A stretch of 35,702 bases of DNA from CAYMCQ01 sp964389025 (GTDB lineage Bacteria > Verrucomicrobiota > Verrucomicrobiia > Limisphaerales > CAYMCQ01): positions 1 to 35,702 of the forward strand of contig CAYMCQ010000038.1 in assembly GCA_964389025.1 (NCBI GenBank), in the 5' to 3' direction. The translations under genes were made by a program, and so were the position numbers. Below the pieces are notes generated by a model, which searched no databases, was not told where the DNA came from, and saw only the letters and a program-made list of their open reading frames with translations. Of the stretch, positions 7,211 to 14,879 are shown piece after piece. Position 1 is the stretch's first letter. Each line of letters opens with the position of its first letter.

Positions 7211-8986
7211 ATGAAAAGCCATATCAAATTTCAACTGCCGGCCGGTCTGTTGTTCGCGCTCACGATGAATCTCCGCGCCGCCGATCCACTCGTGGATTCG
7301 TGGTTCACGGCTTACTCCGGCAAATACGCGCGCATCTACACAACCGACGCCAACAAGACCAATGGCGTCGCCGTCAGCACATGGAGCAACGGCAGCCAGA
7401 CGCAATCGCTCCCGGCCTACGCGGGCGTGCAGGAAATTTATTCGTCGAGCAACTGGGTTTACATCCGCAGCACCGGACTTGGCGCGCACGTCATGGGGCC
7501 GTGGTATCTGAACGCGGCGCACACGATGGCGTTTCCGAATTATCCCGTGAACCAGAAAACGCTCTGGCGTTTCCCGCGCACCAACACCATCCCCAGCACG
7601 AAAACACAGACCGGCCTCGGCACGATAGGTTTGTTCGTGGATGGCGTGGCGATGTTTGACAGCAGCGACGGCTTTGTCTGGACAGGTTCAGCCGAAAGCG
7701 GCATGGGCACGGGCTACTGGCATCGCGAGGCGTATGCGAACGAGGGCGTGACGTTCGATCCCGGCTACGCGCACCAGGAACAGACCGGCACGCATCATTA
7801 CCACGCGAACCCCGTGGCGCTGCGCTACCTGCTCGGCGACCACGTTGATTTCAATTCCACAACGAAAATTTATTCCGAGTCCACCAACGCGGTGACGAAA
7901 CATTCGCCGATCCTTGGCTGGGTTCGCGACGGCCTGCCGATCTACGGCCCTTACGGTTATTCCGACGCGCTCGACTCCGCCAGCGGCGTGCGGCGGATGA
8001 TCAGCGGCTTCCAGCTTCGCAACGGCGTCAACGGCACGGACAACCTCACCACCGCCGGACGCGCCACCATCCCCGCGTGGGCGCAACGCCTCTACAACGT
8101 CGGTGCCGCGCAATCCGGCCCGGCTGTCAGCACCACTTATCCCATCGCCCGCTACATGGAAGACTACGCCTACCTTGGCGACCTCACGAATTCCGCCACC
8201 GGCACGAATTTCCAGCAGGGCGTGGAGTTCGACCTCAACGAATACAACGTCCGCTACTGCGTCACGCCCGAATTTCCCGGCGGCACTTACGCCTACTTCG
8301 TGAGCATTGAAACCAACGGCACGCCGAAATATCCAAACAACATCGGGCGCGCATTTTTCGGCAGTCCCACCGGCAGTTCCCAGACGAGCATCAGCGAAAG
8401 CGTGACGACAAATTACATCGGCGGCGCAAGCAACACACTGACGATCAATCCGCCCGTTGTCGGCAGCAGCACCGTCACGCTCTCGTGGAGTTCCGTCGAA
8501 GGCGGAACTTACGTCATCGAATCCTCGACTAATTTCCCCGCGTGGAGCAACAAACTCAGCGGCGTCATTGCGCAACAAGGGATCACGACGCAAACCAATT
8601 TTTCGCGCGACGGGAACCTCGAATTGTTTCGCGTCGCGCGCACGGCTTTGGCGAATTACGATCCAGTCAGCGGCACGGGCGGCGGCGGTGGAGGCGGCAA
8701 CACGTCCGTTGTTCCCGGAGGCAGCAGCAATCGCGGAACGAACATCACCGTCACCATCACGCTGCCGGGCACGCCGCCGTCGCCGCCCGCCAACGCGCCC
8801 ATCACGAGCGTCACGCTCGCGGGCACGATTTACGGCAGCAACACGACCTACGCGGTTCAAGGAACGGTCGTTACGACCTTTACCATTCCGACCAACGCAC
8901 CCACCGGCGCGCAGAATGTCGTCGTCACCTTCACTTCCGGGCCGCCGCCCTACACGTTCACCGGCGGATTCACGATCAATCCGTAA
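7211..8986 (+). CDS. Secreted YHYH-domain protein
   Basis: A 591-residue exported protein. Residues 1-~24 (MKSHIKFQLPAGLLFALTMNLRAAD) form a signal peptide, which fixes the start at ATG 7211 rather than the in-frame ATG at 7139. The core contains HHYHANPVALRYLLGD at residues 195-210, then GWVRDGLPIYGPYGY and a segment with YCVTPEFPGGTYAYF, all hallmarks of the YHYH domain (Pfam YHYH). After it comes a module with TLSWSSVEGGTYVIESSTNF…LFRV, a Gly-rich linker of seven glycines, and a final Ig/IPT-like beta domain rich in Thr and Pro. YHYH proteins often sit beside MbnP/MbnH-type copper genes, as here, and a metal-related periplasmic role through the His cluster is likely though not proven. It is followed after 22 bases by the MbnP-MbnH gene. 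Confidence 0.88.
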   Translation: MKSHIKFQLPAGLLFALTMNLRAADPLVDSWFTAYSGKYARIYTTDANKTNGVAVSTWSNGSQTQSLPAYAGVQEIYSSSNWVYIRSTGLGAHVMGPWYLNAAHTMAFPNYPVNQKTLWRFPRTNTIPSTKTQTGLGTIGLFVDGVAMFDSSDGFVWTGSAESGMGTGYWHREAYANEGVTFDPGYAHQEQTGTHHYHANPVALRYLLGDHVDFNSTTKIYSESTNAVTKHSPILGWVRDGLPIYGPYGYSDALDSASGVRRMISGFQLRNGVNGTDNLTTAGRATIPAWAQRLYNVGAAQSGPAVSTTYPIARYMEDYAYLGDLTNSATGTNFQQGVEFDLNEYNVRYCVTPEFPGGTYAYFVSIETNGTPKYPNNIGRAFFGSPTGSSQTSISESVTTNYIGGASNTLTINPPVVGSSTVTLSWSSVEGGTYVIESSTNFPAWSNKLSGVIAQQGITTQTNFSRDGNLELFRVARTALANYDPVSGTGGGGGGGNTSVVPGGSSNRGTNITVTITLPGTPPSPPANAPITSVTLAGTIYGSNTTYAVQGTVVTTFTIPTNAPTGAQNVVVTFTSGPPPYTFTGGFTINP

Positions 8987-9008
8987 ATATTTCAAGCGCC
9001 AACGCCAA

Positions 9009-11006
9009 ATGAAATCGCAAACTCCAAACTGCAACACGACCGAACTTCGATTGATTTTTGTGGTGGTCGTTGTTTTGTATTTGCTTTGGATGTTGGTAGG
9101 CGTTTCCGGAGCAGCGGCTTCGACCGGTGAACGCAACCTCACGGTTCAAATCGTTCCTAAGTTTAACAATCGCCCGCTGGCTTTCGAAAAATTTTCTTTG
9201 ACCAATTCCACCGGACAAACTTTTTCCGTCACGCGGCTGGATTTTCTTCTGTCCGATTTCGCGTTGCGCCGCAGCAACGGCTCGTGGCTTGAGCAAACCA
9301 ACTGGCAGGCGTTTTTGAGCCTCGGCCAGGACCATTCCAGCTTTACTGTCGAAAAAATTCCCGCCGGCAACTACAATAAAATCCGTTTTCACGTCGGCCT
9401 GCGCCCTGAAATCAATCACTCCAAGCCCGAGCAATATCCGGCGACTCATCCGCTCAATCCAGTGTTGAACGGCCTGCATTGGGGCTGGGCGGGCGGATAC
9501 GTTTTCTTCGCCATCGAAGGAAATTGGCTGGCGGACGGCAGAAAAATCAGCGGCTATTCATTACATCTTGGCAACGACCCGATGCTGATGACGGTGGAAA
9601 TGCCCGTTGAACTCAAATTCGCCTCGAATGAATCGCTGCAACTCGCGCTGAATCTCGACCGCGTCCTTGATTTGAAGATCACTGATGAAAATTCCTCCAC
9701 GCACTCCCGCAAAGGCGACGACTTGGCCGAATCGCTGCGCAAAAAAGTCGAGCGCGCATTTTCCCTCTTCCCGGAGGACGGAGTTCTACGACGCCCTGAC
9801 TTGAAATCGGAAAAGAATTGGGGCGTCGTGGAACTCCACCCTCCGAAAACCACAACGCCCTACCGCCTCACCTTCTCCGCCCAATTTCCCGTCCCCGATT
9901 TGCCGCGCGACAACCCGCTGACCGAAGAAGGCGTCGAGCTTGGCAGGCATTTGTTCAATGAAAAATTTTTGTCGGTGAACAACCAGCAGTCCTGTGCATC
10001 ATGCCATCGCGAGGAGAACGCGTTCAGCGACACTGGAAAACAATTCAGCGTCGGCGCGGAAGGCCAAATCGGAGCGCGCAATGCCATGCCAATTTTCAAT
10101 CTCGCCTGGAAGAAAAATTTCTTCTGGGACGGACGCGCGGCAACGTTGCGCGAGCAAGTTTTAATGCCGATTCAGAACCCGATTGAGATGCACGAGACGC
10201 TGGAACGTGTCGTGACAAAACTAACGATGGGTGGCACAGGCGTCTCGCCTGTCGTTTCCGGCGTCCCGCCGGAAACCGTCGGTCGCGCTGGGAGATTTCC
10301 TTTGACGAACGTTGAACGGCAATCGAACTCTCACGACGAAATACGGCGCGACGCCGAATTTGATGGGCGCGACGCCCGTGCCAACCAAGACGCAGCGACG
10401 CCCGATTACCCCGCGCTTTTCGAGCGCGCCTTCGGCTCGCGCGAAATCACCGCCGATAAGATCGCCCGCGCGCTGGAGCAATTCATTCTGACGCGAGTTT
10501 CGTTCGATTCAAAATTTGACCGTGCGATGGACGGCAAGGAAGAACTCACGGAAGAAGAACAGCGCGGCTTCCAATTGTTTGTCACTGAATCCGACGCCCG
10601 CCGCGGACAATTCGGCGCGGACTGTTTTCATTGCCACGGCGGGCCGCTGTTCCAAAGCCAGACGTTCGCGAACAACGGACTGGATTCCAAATTCACAGAC
10701 CACGGCCGTTTTGATTTCACGAAGAAAGACGGCGACAAGGGAAAATTTTCCGTGCCGTCGCTGCGCAACGTTGCCGTCACCGCGCCTTACATGCACGACG
10801 GACGTTTCAAAACTTTGGAGGAGGTCGTGGAGCACTACAGCACCGGCGTCAAGCGCAACGACACTCTTGATCCAAATCTCGCGAAACATCCCGACAGCGG
10901 CATCCGTCTGAGTGATGACGACAAGCGCGCGCTGGTGGCATTTTTGAAAACGTTGACGGACACACGCTTTGCGCAGGACGCGCGCGAAATCGCGAAAACG
11001 CCATGA
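9009..11006 (+). CDS. Fused MbnP (copper-binding) and MbnH (di-heme, MauG/CCP-like) protein
   Basis: A 665-residue exported protein joining two normally separate genes. After a long hydrophobic signal (residues ~13-37) comes an MbnP-family domain: FSLTNSTGQTFSVTRLDFLLSDFAL, VEKIPAGNYNKIRFHVGL and LHWGWAGGYVFFAIEG near residue 157. From about residue 280 a di-heme peroxidase domain follows, with CASCH at 329-333, NLAWKKNFFWDGRAATLREQ, the second heme site CFHCH at 539-543, and APYMHDGRFKTLEEVVEHY. In methanobactin and related loci, MbnH oxidises a tryptophan of MbnP to kynurenine, creating a copper site; fusion would make this intramolecular. Residues ~407-460 are encoded by a dispersed palindromic repeat inserted in frame between the hemes. 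The stop overlaps the sulfatase ATG (ATGA), suggesting coupling. Confidence 0.87.
   Translation: MKSQTPNCNTTELRLIFVVVVVLYLLWMLVGVSGAAASTGERNLTVQIVPKFNNRPLAFEKFSLTNSTGQTFSVTRLDFLLSDFALRRSNGSWLEQTNWQAFLSLGQDHSSFTVEKIPAGNYNKIRFHVGLRPEINHSKPEQYPATHPLNPVLNGLHWGWAGGYVFFAIEGNWLADGRKISGYSLHLGNDPMLMTVEMPVELKFASNESLQLALNLDRVLDLKITDENSSTHSRKGDDLAESLRKKVERAFSLFPEDGVLRRPDLKSEKNWGVVELHPPKTTTPYRLTFSAQFPVPDLPRDNPLTEEGVELGRHLFNEKFLSVNNQQSCASCHREENAFSDTGKQFSVGAEGQIGARNAMPIFNLAWKKNFFWDGRAATLREQVLMPIQNPIEMHETLERVVTKLTMGGTGVSPVVSGVPPETVGRAGRFPLTNVERQSNSHDEIRRDAEFDGRDARANQDAATPDYPALFERAFGSREITADKIARALEQFILTRVSFDSKFDRAMDGKEELTEEEQRGFQLFVTESDARRGQFGADCFHCHGGPLFQSQTFANNGLDSKFTDHGRFDFTKKDGDKGKFSVPSLRNVAVTAPYMHDGRFKTLEEVVEHYSTGVKRNDTLDPNLAKHPDSGIRLSDDDKRALVAFLKTLTDTRFAQDAREIAKTP
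10229..10386. repeat. Palindromic GGTGG…CCACC element, copy inside the MbnH coding region
   Basis: A ~158-base element with imperfect terminal inverted repeats (GGGTGGCACAGGCG at the left, CGCCCGTGCCAACC at the right) and internal hairpins such as GTTTCCGGCG-TCC-CGCCGGAAAC. It is clearly homologous, in reverse orientation, to 29520-29674. Here it is in frame and encodes GGTGVSPVVSGVPPETVG…DEIRRDAEFDGRDARANQ, a segment absent from ordinary di-heme peroxidases at this position. Confidence 0.85.
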
Positions 11007-12673
11007 ACGCGACGACTCTCCCCATGAACCATCCGAAGCTCCGCGAGGTTTTGGACTGTGCCAGCCCTCTGGCTCTTTCGGTCGCGCAACCTCCATCCCC
11101 AAAGCGTCAGAGGGCTGGCGCAGTCCAAAACGCTACCGCGCAGATTTGGTGCTTGGTGCTTGGTGTTTGGTGCTTTTCCGCAAACGGTGCGCAAAACATC
11201 CTTCTCATCATCGCCGACGACTACGGCGTGGACAGCAGCGTGCTCTACAACTCCACAAACACCGGCGCGCAACTTCCACCGACGCCAAACATCGTTTCGC
11301 TCGTCACAAACGGCGTCGTCTTCCGCAACGCCTACGCCAATCCCGTCTGCTCGCCGACGCGCGCGTGTTTGCTGACGGGGCAATTCGGTTTTCGCACCGG
11401 CGTCGGCGACGTGGTGGACAACGGGCCGTCCCTGAGTTCGAGCACGTTCACGCTGCCCAAGGCGTTCACGAATGCGGCCACCGGCCACCACCTCGCGCAA
11501 TTCGGCAAGTGGCATCTTGCGTTCGGCGCGAACACGCCGAAGACCGTCGGCGGCTGGACGAATTTCTCCGGCGCGATTCCCGGCGGGATTGCCAATTACA
11601 CGAACTGGACGAAGACTTCAAACAACGTCCAATATGCAAATTACTCCACCTACGCCACGACCGATCTCGTCAACGACGCGACGAACTGGATTTCCGCGCG
11701 CGGCACGAACCCGTGGTTCGCGTGGGTCGCCTTCAACGCGCCTCACACACCGTTGCATCTGCCGCCGACGAATCTCTGCCCGCACTACTCGACGCTCTCC
11801 GGCACATCGGGCGACATCAGCGCAAACCCGGCAAATTATTTCAACGCCATGACTGAAGCGATGGACACGGAAATTGGCCGCTTGCTCAACTCGGTGAACC
11901 GCACAAACACGCACGTCATTTTTCTCGGCGACAACGGCACGGCGAACAACACTCTTCAGCCGCCGTTCCCGTCGGGGCGCGGAAAAGACTCGCTCTACGA
12001 AGGCGGAACTCATGTGCCGTTCATCATCTCCGGTCCGGCTGTTATAAATCCAAATCGCACCAACGACACATTCGTCAACATGGTGGACGTGTTCGCGACG
12101 ATCCTGGAAATGGCCGGCACAAGCGTCGCTGCCGCAGTTCCGGCGAATGTCCCGATTGACGGACAAAGCCTGCTGCCCGCGCTGCAAACCACCAACACGC
12201 TGACGCGCTATGCCTACTCGGAAATTTTCGGAACAAGCGTCGCCGCCAGCGACGGCGGCAAGGCGCTGCACAATTCGCAATTCAAACTCATCCAGTTCAA
12301 CGACGGACACGAGGAGTTTTACGATTTGAAAAACGATGCTTACGAAGCGGTCAATCTTTTGACCAACTCGATGACCTCGATGCAACTCTCAAACTATTAC
12401 AGCCTTGAAATGCGGCTCGGAAATTATCAGAACACGCTCGCGTCGCCTGTCGTCACCGCGTTCACAAAAGCGGATCTGGCATTTTCCATCTCGGTGCAGC
12501 GCGTCACAAATCTGACTTACTCGCTCTGGCGTGCGCCGGTTCTCGACGACCTCGCGTGGTCGCCCGCGACAAACGCCATCGTCGTCACAAACAATTCCAC
12601 GACCGTCACGCTCACCGACACGAACGCGACGACGGACGTTTTTTATTACCGCGTGAAGGCTGCGCTTCCATGA
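11003..12673 (+). CDS. Secreted sulfatase (type I, formylglycine-dependent)
   Basis: A 556-residue alkaline-phosphatase-superfamily sulfatase. The metal-binding DDYG is at residues 72-75, and the modification motif CSPTRACLLTGQ begins at Cys116, which would be converted to formylglycine by FGE. GKWHL is at 168-172, APHTPLHLP and FLGDNGT complete the active site, and LYEGGTHVPFI is the usual later motif. The C-terminus has a YSLWRAP…FYYRVKAALP module like those of nearby exported proteins. ATG 11003 overlaps the upstream stop, which favours it. The first ~60 residues come from two dispersed repeats (11041-11140 and 11145-11175), and the second supplies the hydrophobic signal core IWCLVLGVWCFSA. 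The sulfate-ester substrate is unknown. Confidence 0.9.
   Translation: MNATTLPMNHPKLREVLDCASPLALSVAQPPSPKRQRAGAVQNATAQIWCLVLGVWCFSANGAQNILLIIADDYGVDSSVLYNSTNTGAQLPPTPNIVSLVTNGVVFRNAYANPVCSPTRACLLTGQFGFRTGVGDVVDNGPSLSSSTFTLPKAFTNAATGHHLAQFGKWHLAFGANTPKTVGGWTNFSGAIPGGIANYTNWTKTSNNVQYANYSTYATTDLVNDATNWISARGTNPWFAWVAFNAPHTPLHLPPTNLCPHYSTLSGTSGDISANPANYFNAMTEAMDTEIGRLLNSVNRTNTHVIFLGDNGTANNTLQPPFPSGRGKDSLYEGGTHVPFIISGPAVINPNRTNDTFVNMVDVFATILEMAGTSVAAAVPANVPIDGQSLLPALQTTNTLTRYAYSEIFGTSVAASDGGKALHNSQFKLIQFNDGHEEFYDLKNDAYEAVNLLTNSMTSMQLSNYYSLEMRLGNYQNTLASPVVTAFTKADLAFSISVQRVTNLTYSLWRAPVLDDLAWSPATNAIVVTNNSTTVTLTDTNATTDVFYYRVKAALP
11041..11140. repeat. TTTTGGACTG…CAGTCCAAAA inverted repeat element
   Basis: The arms TTTTGGACTGTGCCAGCCCT.. 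(11049-11071) and ..CTGGCGCAGTCCAAAA (11108-11130) are complementary at 22 of 23 positions around a 36-base spacer. A second copy starts at 35663 (same CCGCGAGG leader) and runs off the window. This copy lies inside the 5' end of the sulfatase gene, in frame. Confidence 0.85.
11145..11175. repeat. TTGGTGT-type repeat, single arm
   Basis: Four tandem units of TTGGTGC/TTGGTGT stand directly after the TTTTGGACTG element. They match the right arm of the element at 6195-6323 and encode WCLVLGVWCF, the hydrophobic core of the sulfatase signal peptide. Confidence 0.7.
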
Positions 12674-12822
12674 AATTTATGAATTTGGCCGGTTTTCCAA
12701 GCGTTATTCGGTGGGAAAGTGGAACCGGATTTGCGTCGAACCGCGTTGCTCGTGTGAGCAAACAGGCGGGCCGGCGTATGAATTCTGTGTGTTGCGCCGG
12801 TCCGTCTGCGTTTTTTTCCGCC

Positions 12823-12847
12823 AACTTTTACACTCCCTTAACAATTT
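12823..12847. promoter_or_regulatory. Second copy of the CpxR-like box, upstream of EF-hand gene
   Basis: AACTTTTAC-N6-TTAACAATTT is identical at all 19 fixed positions to the box at 7108-7133. It stands about 90 bases before the EF-hand start and about 32 bases before a CTTTAC. I found no third copy in the window. Confidence 0.55.
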
Positions 12848-12933
12848 CGCCCGCAACCCCAAACGGAAACTTTACGTTGCCAGCGTCCTAATGAATGACG
12901 TGATGAAAACCATCGCGCCAACAAAATAAAATT

Positions 12934-13359
12934 ATGAAAAACAAACTCGCACTCATCATGGCGCTGGGACTCACGTTGCCAGCGATAACTTTTGCACAAG
13001 ACAAACCTCAGCCGCGCGACGGCGAACGTCCGCCGCGCCGCGAAGGCGCTCCACAAGGCGAAGGACAGCGTCCGCCGCCGCCGCCGCTCATCGGCGCGCT
13101 TGACGCAAATCACGACGGCACGATTGACGAGACGGAAATCGCGCAAGCGTCCGAATCGCTCAAGAAGCTGGACAAAAATGGCGACGGCAAATTGACAATG
13201 GAAGAATTGCGTCCGCCCCGACCTCAAGGCGCGCCTGAAGGCGGTCCGCAAGACGGCCCGCGCCATCGCTTCAATCGCGAAGGCGGTCCTGACCGTGAAG
13301 GCTCTGCCGACAGGCAGCGTCCACCGCGTCGCGGCCCGCCGCCCGGAAATCAGCAATAA
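12934..13359 (+). CDS. Secreted EF-hand protein, Pro/Arg-rich
   Basis: A 141-residue exported protein with a clear signal peptide (MKNKLALIMALGLTLPAITFAQ). Two canonical calcium loops follow: DANHDGTIDETE at residues 57-68 and DKNGDGKLTMEE at 80-91, each with Asp or Asn at positions 1, 3 and 5 and Glu at 12. They are flanked by low-complexity arms rich in Pro, Arg, Gly and Gln. Small EF-hand proteins of this kind are common in Verrucomicrobia and Planctomycetes. Its upstream region shares the putative regulator box with the YHYH operon, so it may belong to the CpxR-like regulon and could play a CpxP-like accessory role; that is inference. No Shine-Dalgarno site is present. Confidence 0.88.
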   Translation: MKNKLALIMALGLTLPAITFAQDKPQPRDGERPPRREGAPQGEGQRPPPPPLIGALDANHDGTIDETEIAQASESLKKLDKNGDGKLTMEELRPPRPQGAPEGGPQDGPRHRFNREGGPDREGSADRQRPPRRGPPPGNQQ

Positions 13360-13382
13360 GTTTCTCCCCACCCGCCAACGGA

Positions 13383-13404
13383 GCGCAGGCCGGAAGGTCT
13401 GCGC
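13383..13404. terminator. Hairpin after EF-hand gene
   Basis: GCGCAGGCC and GGTCTGCGC pair over nine positions (one G-T wobble) around a GGAA tetraloop, 24 bases after the EF-hand stop. There is only a weak T-rich tail, so it may be a terminator or a small dispersed palindrome. Confidence 0.4.
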
Positions 13405-13504
13405 TTGCCCTTGCGAGCGAATTGATCGCTGGCTGACCGTGTCGCGTCCTTGCTTGCTCCGTTTCCAGCCCATCGCTAGGCTTTGAGCACGTTTCTTAAC
13501 GAGC

Positions 13505-14830
13505 ATGAACAAGCGACAAAAAGAATTCTTCCCAGGCATTTCCAAAATCCAATACGAAGGGCCACGCTCGAGAAATCCGCTCGCCTTCAAACATTACAAC
13601 CCGGATGAGATTGTCGCGGGCAAGACGATGCGCGAGCAACTGCGGTTCTCGGTCACTTACTGGCACACGATCCGCGGACAGTTGGCTGATATGTTCGGCG
13701 TGGGCACGGCGATCCGCCCGTGGGAAGACGGCACCAACTCGATGAAGATGGCCGAGACGCGCGTCCGCGTAGCCTTCGAGTTCATGGAGAAACTCGGCGT
13801 TCCCTTCTACGCGTTTCATGACCGCGACGTGGCGCCCGAGGGCCGCAGCCTGCGCGAGACGAATCGGAACCTCGACGCCATCGCGAAAGTGCTCAAGCAC
13901 GAGCAACAGCGCACGGGCATCGGACTGCTCTGGGGCACGGCGTGTCTGTTTACCCATCCGCGTTTCGCGCATGGCGCGGCGACCAGTTGCAATGCGGATG
14001 TTTTTGCCTACGCCGGCGCGCAGGTGAAGAAAGCCATCGAGGTCACACACGCATTGAAAGGCGAAGGCTATGTTTTCTGGGGCGGACGCGAAGGTTACAG
14101 CACTTTGCTCAACACCGATCTCAAGCGCGAGATGGAGCACCTGGGCGCGTTTCTCCACATGGCGGCAGACCACAAGAAGGCCATCGGGTTCAAAGGCCAG
14201 TTCTACATCGAGCCGTAACCTAAGGAGCCGACGAAGCATCAATACGAATCCGACGCCGCCGCGTGCCTGAACTTCCTGCGCGAATACGATCTGCTCCGGG
14301 ACTTCAAGTTGAACCTCGAAACCAACCACGCCACGCTCGCCGGCCACACGATGCAGCACGAAATGGAAGTGGCCATCGCTGCTGATGCGCTCGGCTCGAT
14401 TGACGCCAACACCGGCGACCTGTTACTGGGCTGGGACACGGACCAATTCCCGACGAATGTCTATCTCACAACCGAGATCATGCTCTCCATCCTCAAAATG
14501 GGCGGCTTCAAGACCGGCGGCACGAACTTCGACGCCAAGGTGCGCCGCGAAAGTTTCGAGCCGGTTGACTTATTCCACGCGCACATCGGCGGCATGGACG
14601 CGTTTGCGCGCGGGCTGAAGATTGCCGCCGCCATTCGTAAAGACGGACGGCTGGCCGATTTCGTGAAGCAGCGCTACAGTTCGTGGGACAGCGGCATCGG
14701 CGCGAAGATCGAAGCCGGCAAAGCCAGCTTCAAGGATCTCGAAACCTACATGCTCAAGAAAGGCGACATTTCCCCCAACGCCAGCGGCAGGCAGGAGTTC
14801 CTCGAAAACCTGATCAACGAATTCATTTGA
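13505..14830 (+). pseudogene. xylA: Xylose isomerase with in-frame stop at the catalytic lysine codon
   Basis: The whole 1326-base frame encodes a class II xylose isomerase (441 codons, normal length), which converts D-xylose to D-xylulose. It is interrupted only by TAA at 14216-14218. Before the stop are YWHTIRG, YAFHDRD (His105, Asp108), GTACLFTHPRF and FWGGREGY, ending FKGQFYIEP. After it the same frame continues PKEPTKHQYESDAA, NLETNHATLAGH (Glu272, His275), SIDANTGD, LGWDTDQFP and GGTNFDAKVRR. Aligned with E. coli XylA, the offset is a constant four residues, so the stop replaces the Lys of IEPKP (Lys234 in E. coli). AAA to TAA is one substitution. Either the gene is a very recent pseudogene or the base is an assembly error. 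ATG 14309 could restart only a 173-residue fragment without the first metal and substrate residues. Confidence 0.9.
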
Positions 14831-14879
14831 GCGCGGCGGCGGACGCGACAATACCTCGCGCCAATTCTCCCATCTGTCT

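Noticed and set aside
7688..9142. A 484-codon minus-strand frame opposite the YHYH gene.
   Set aside because: It is Arg/Ala/Val/Gly-rich with no family character and lies over a gene with clear motifs.
10229..10386. An IS element inside the MbnH gene.
   Set aside because: It is too short for a transposase and keeps the host reading frame; it fits a non-autonomous palindromic element.
14216..14218. TAA in xylA as a recoded sense codon.
   Set aside because: All other genes here end normally at TAA, and no recoding signal or special tRNA is visible.
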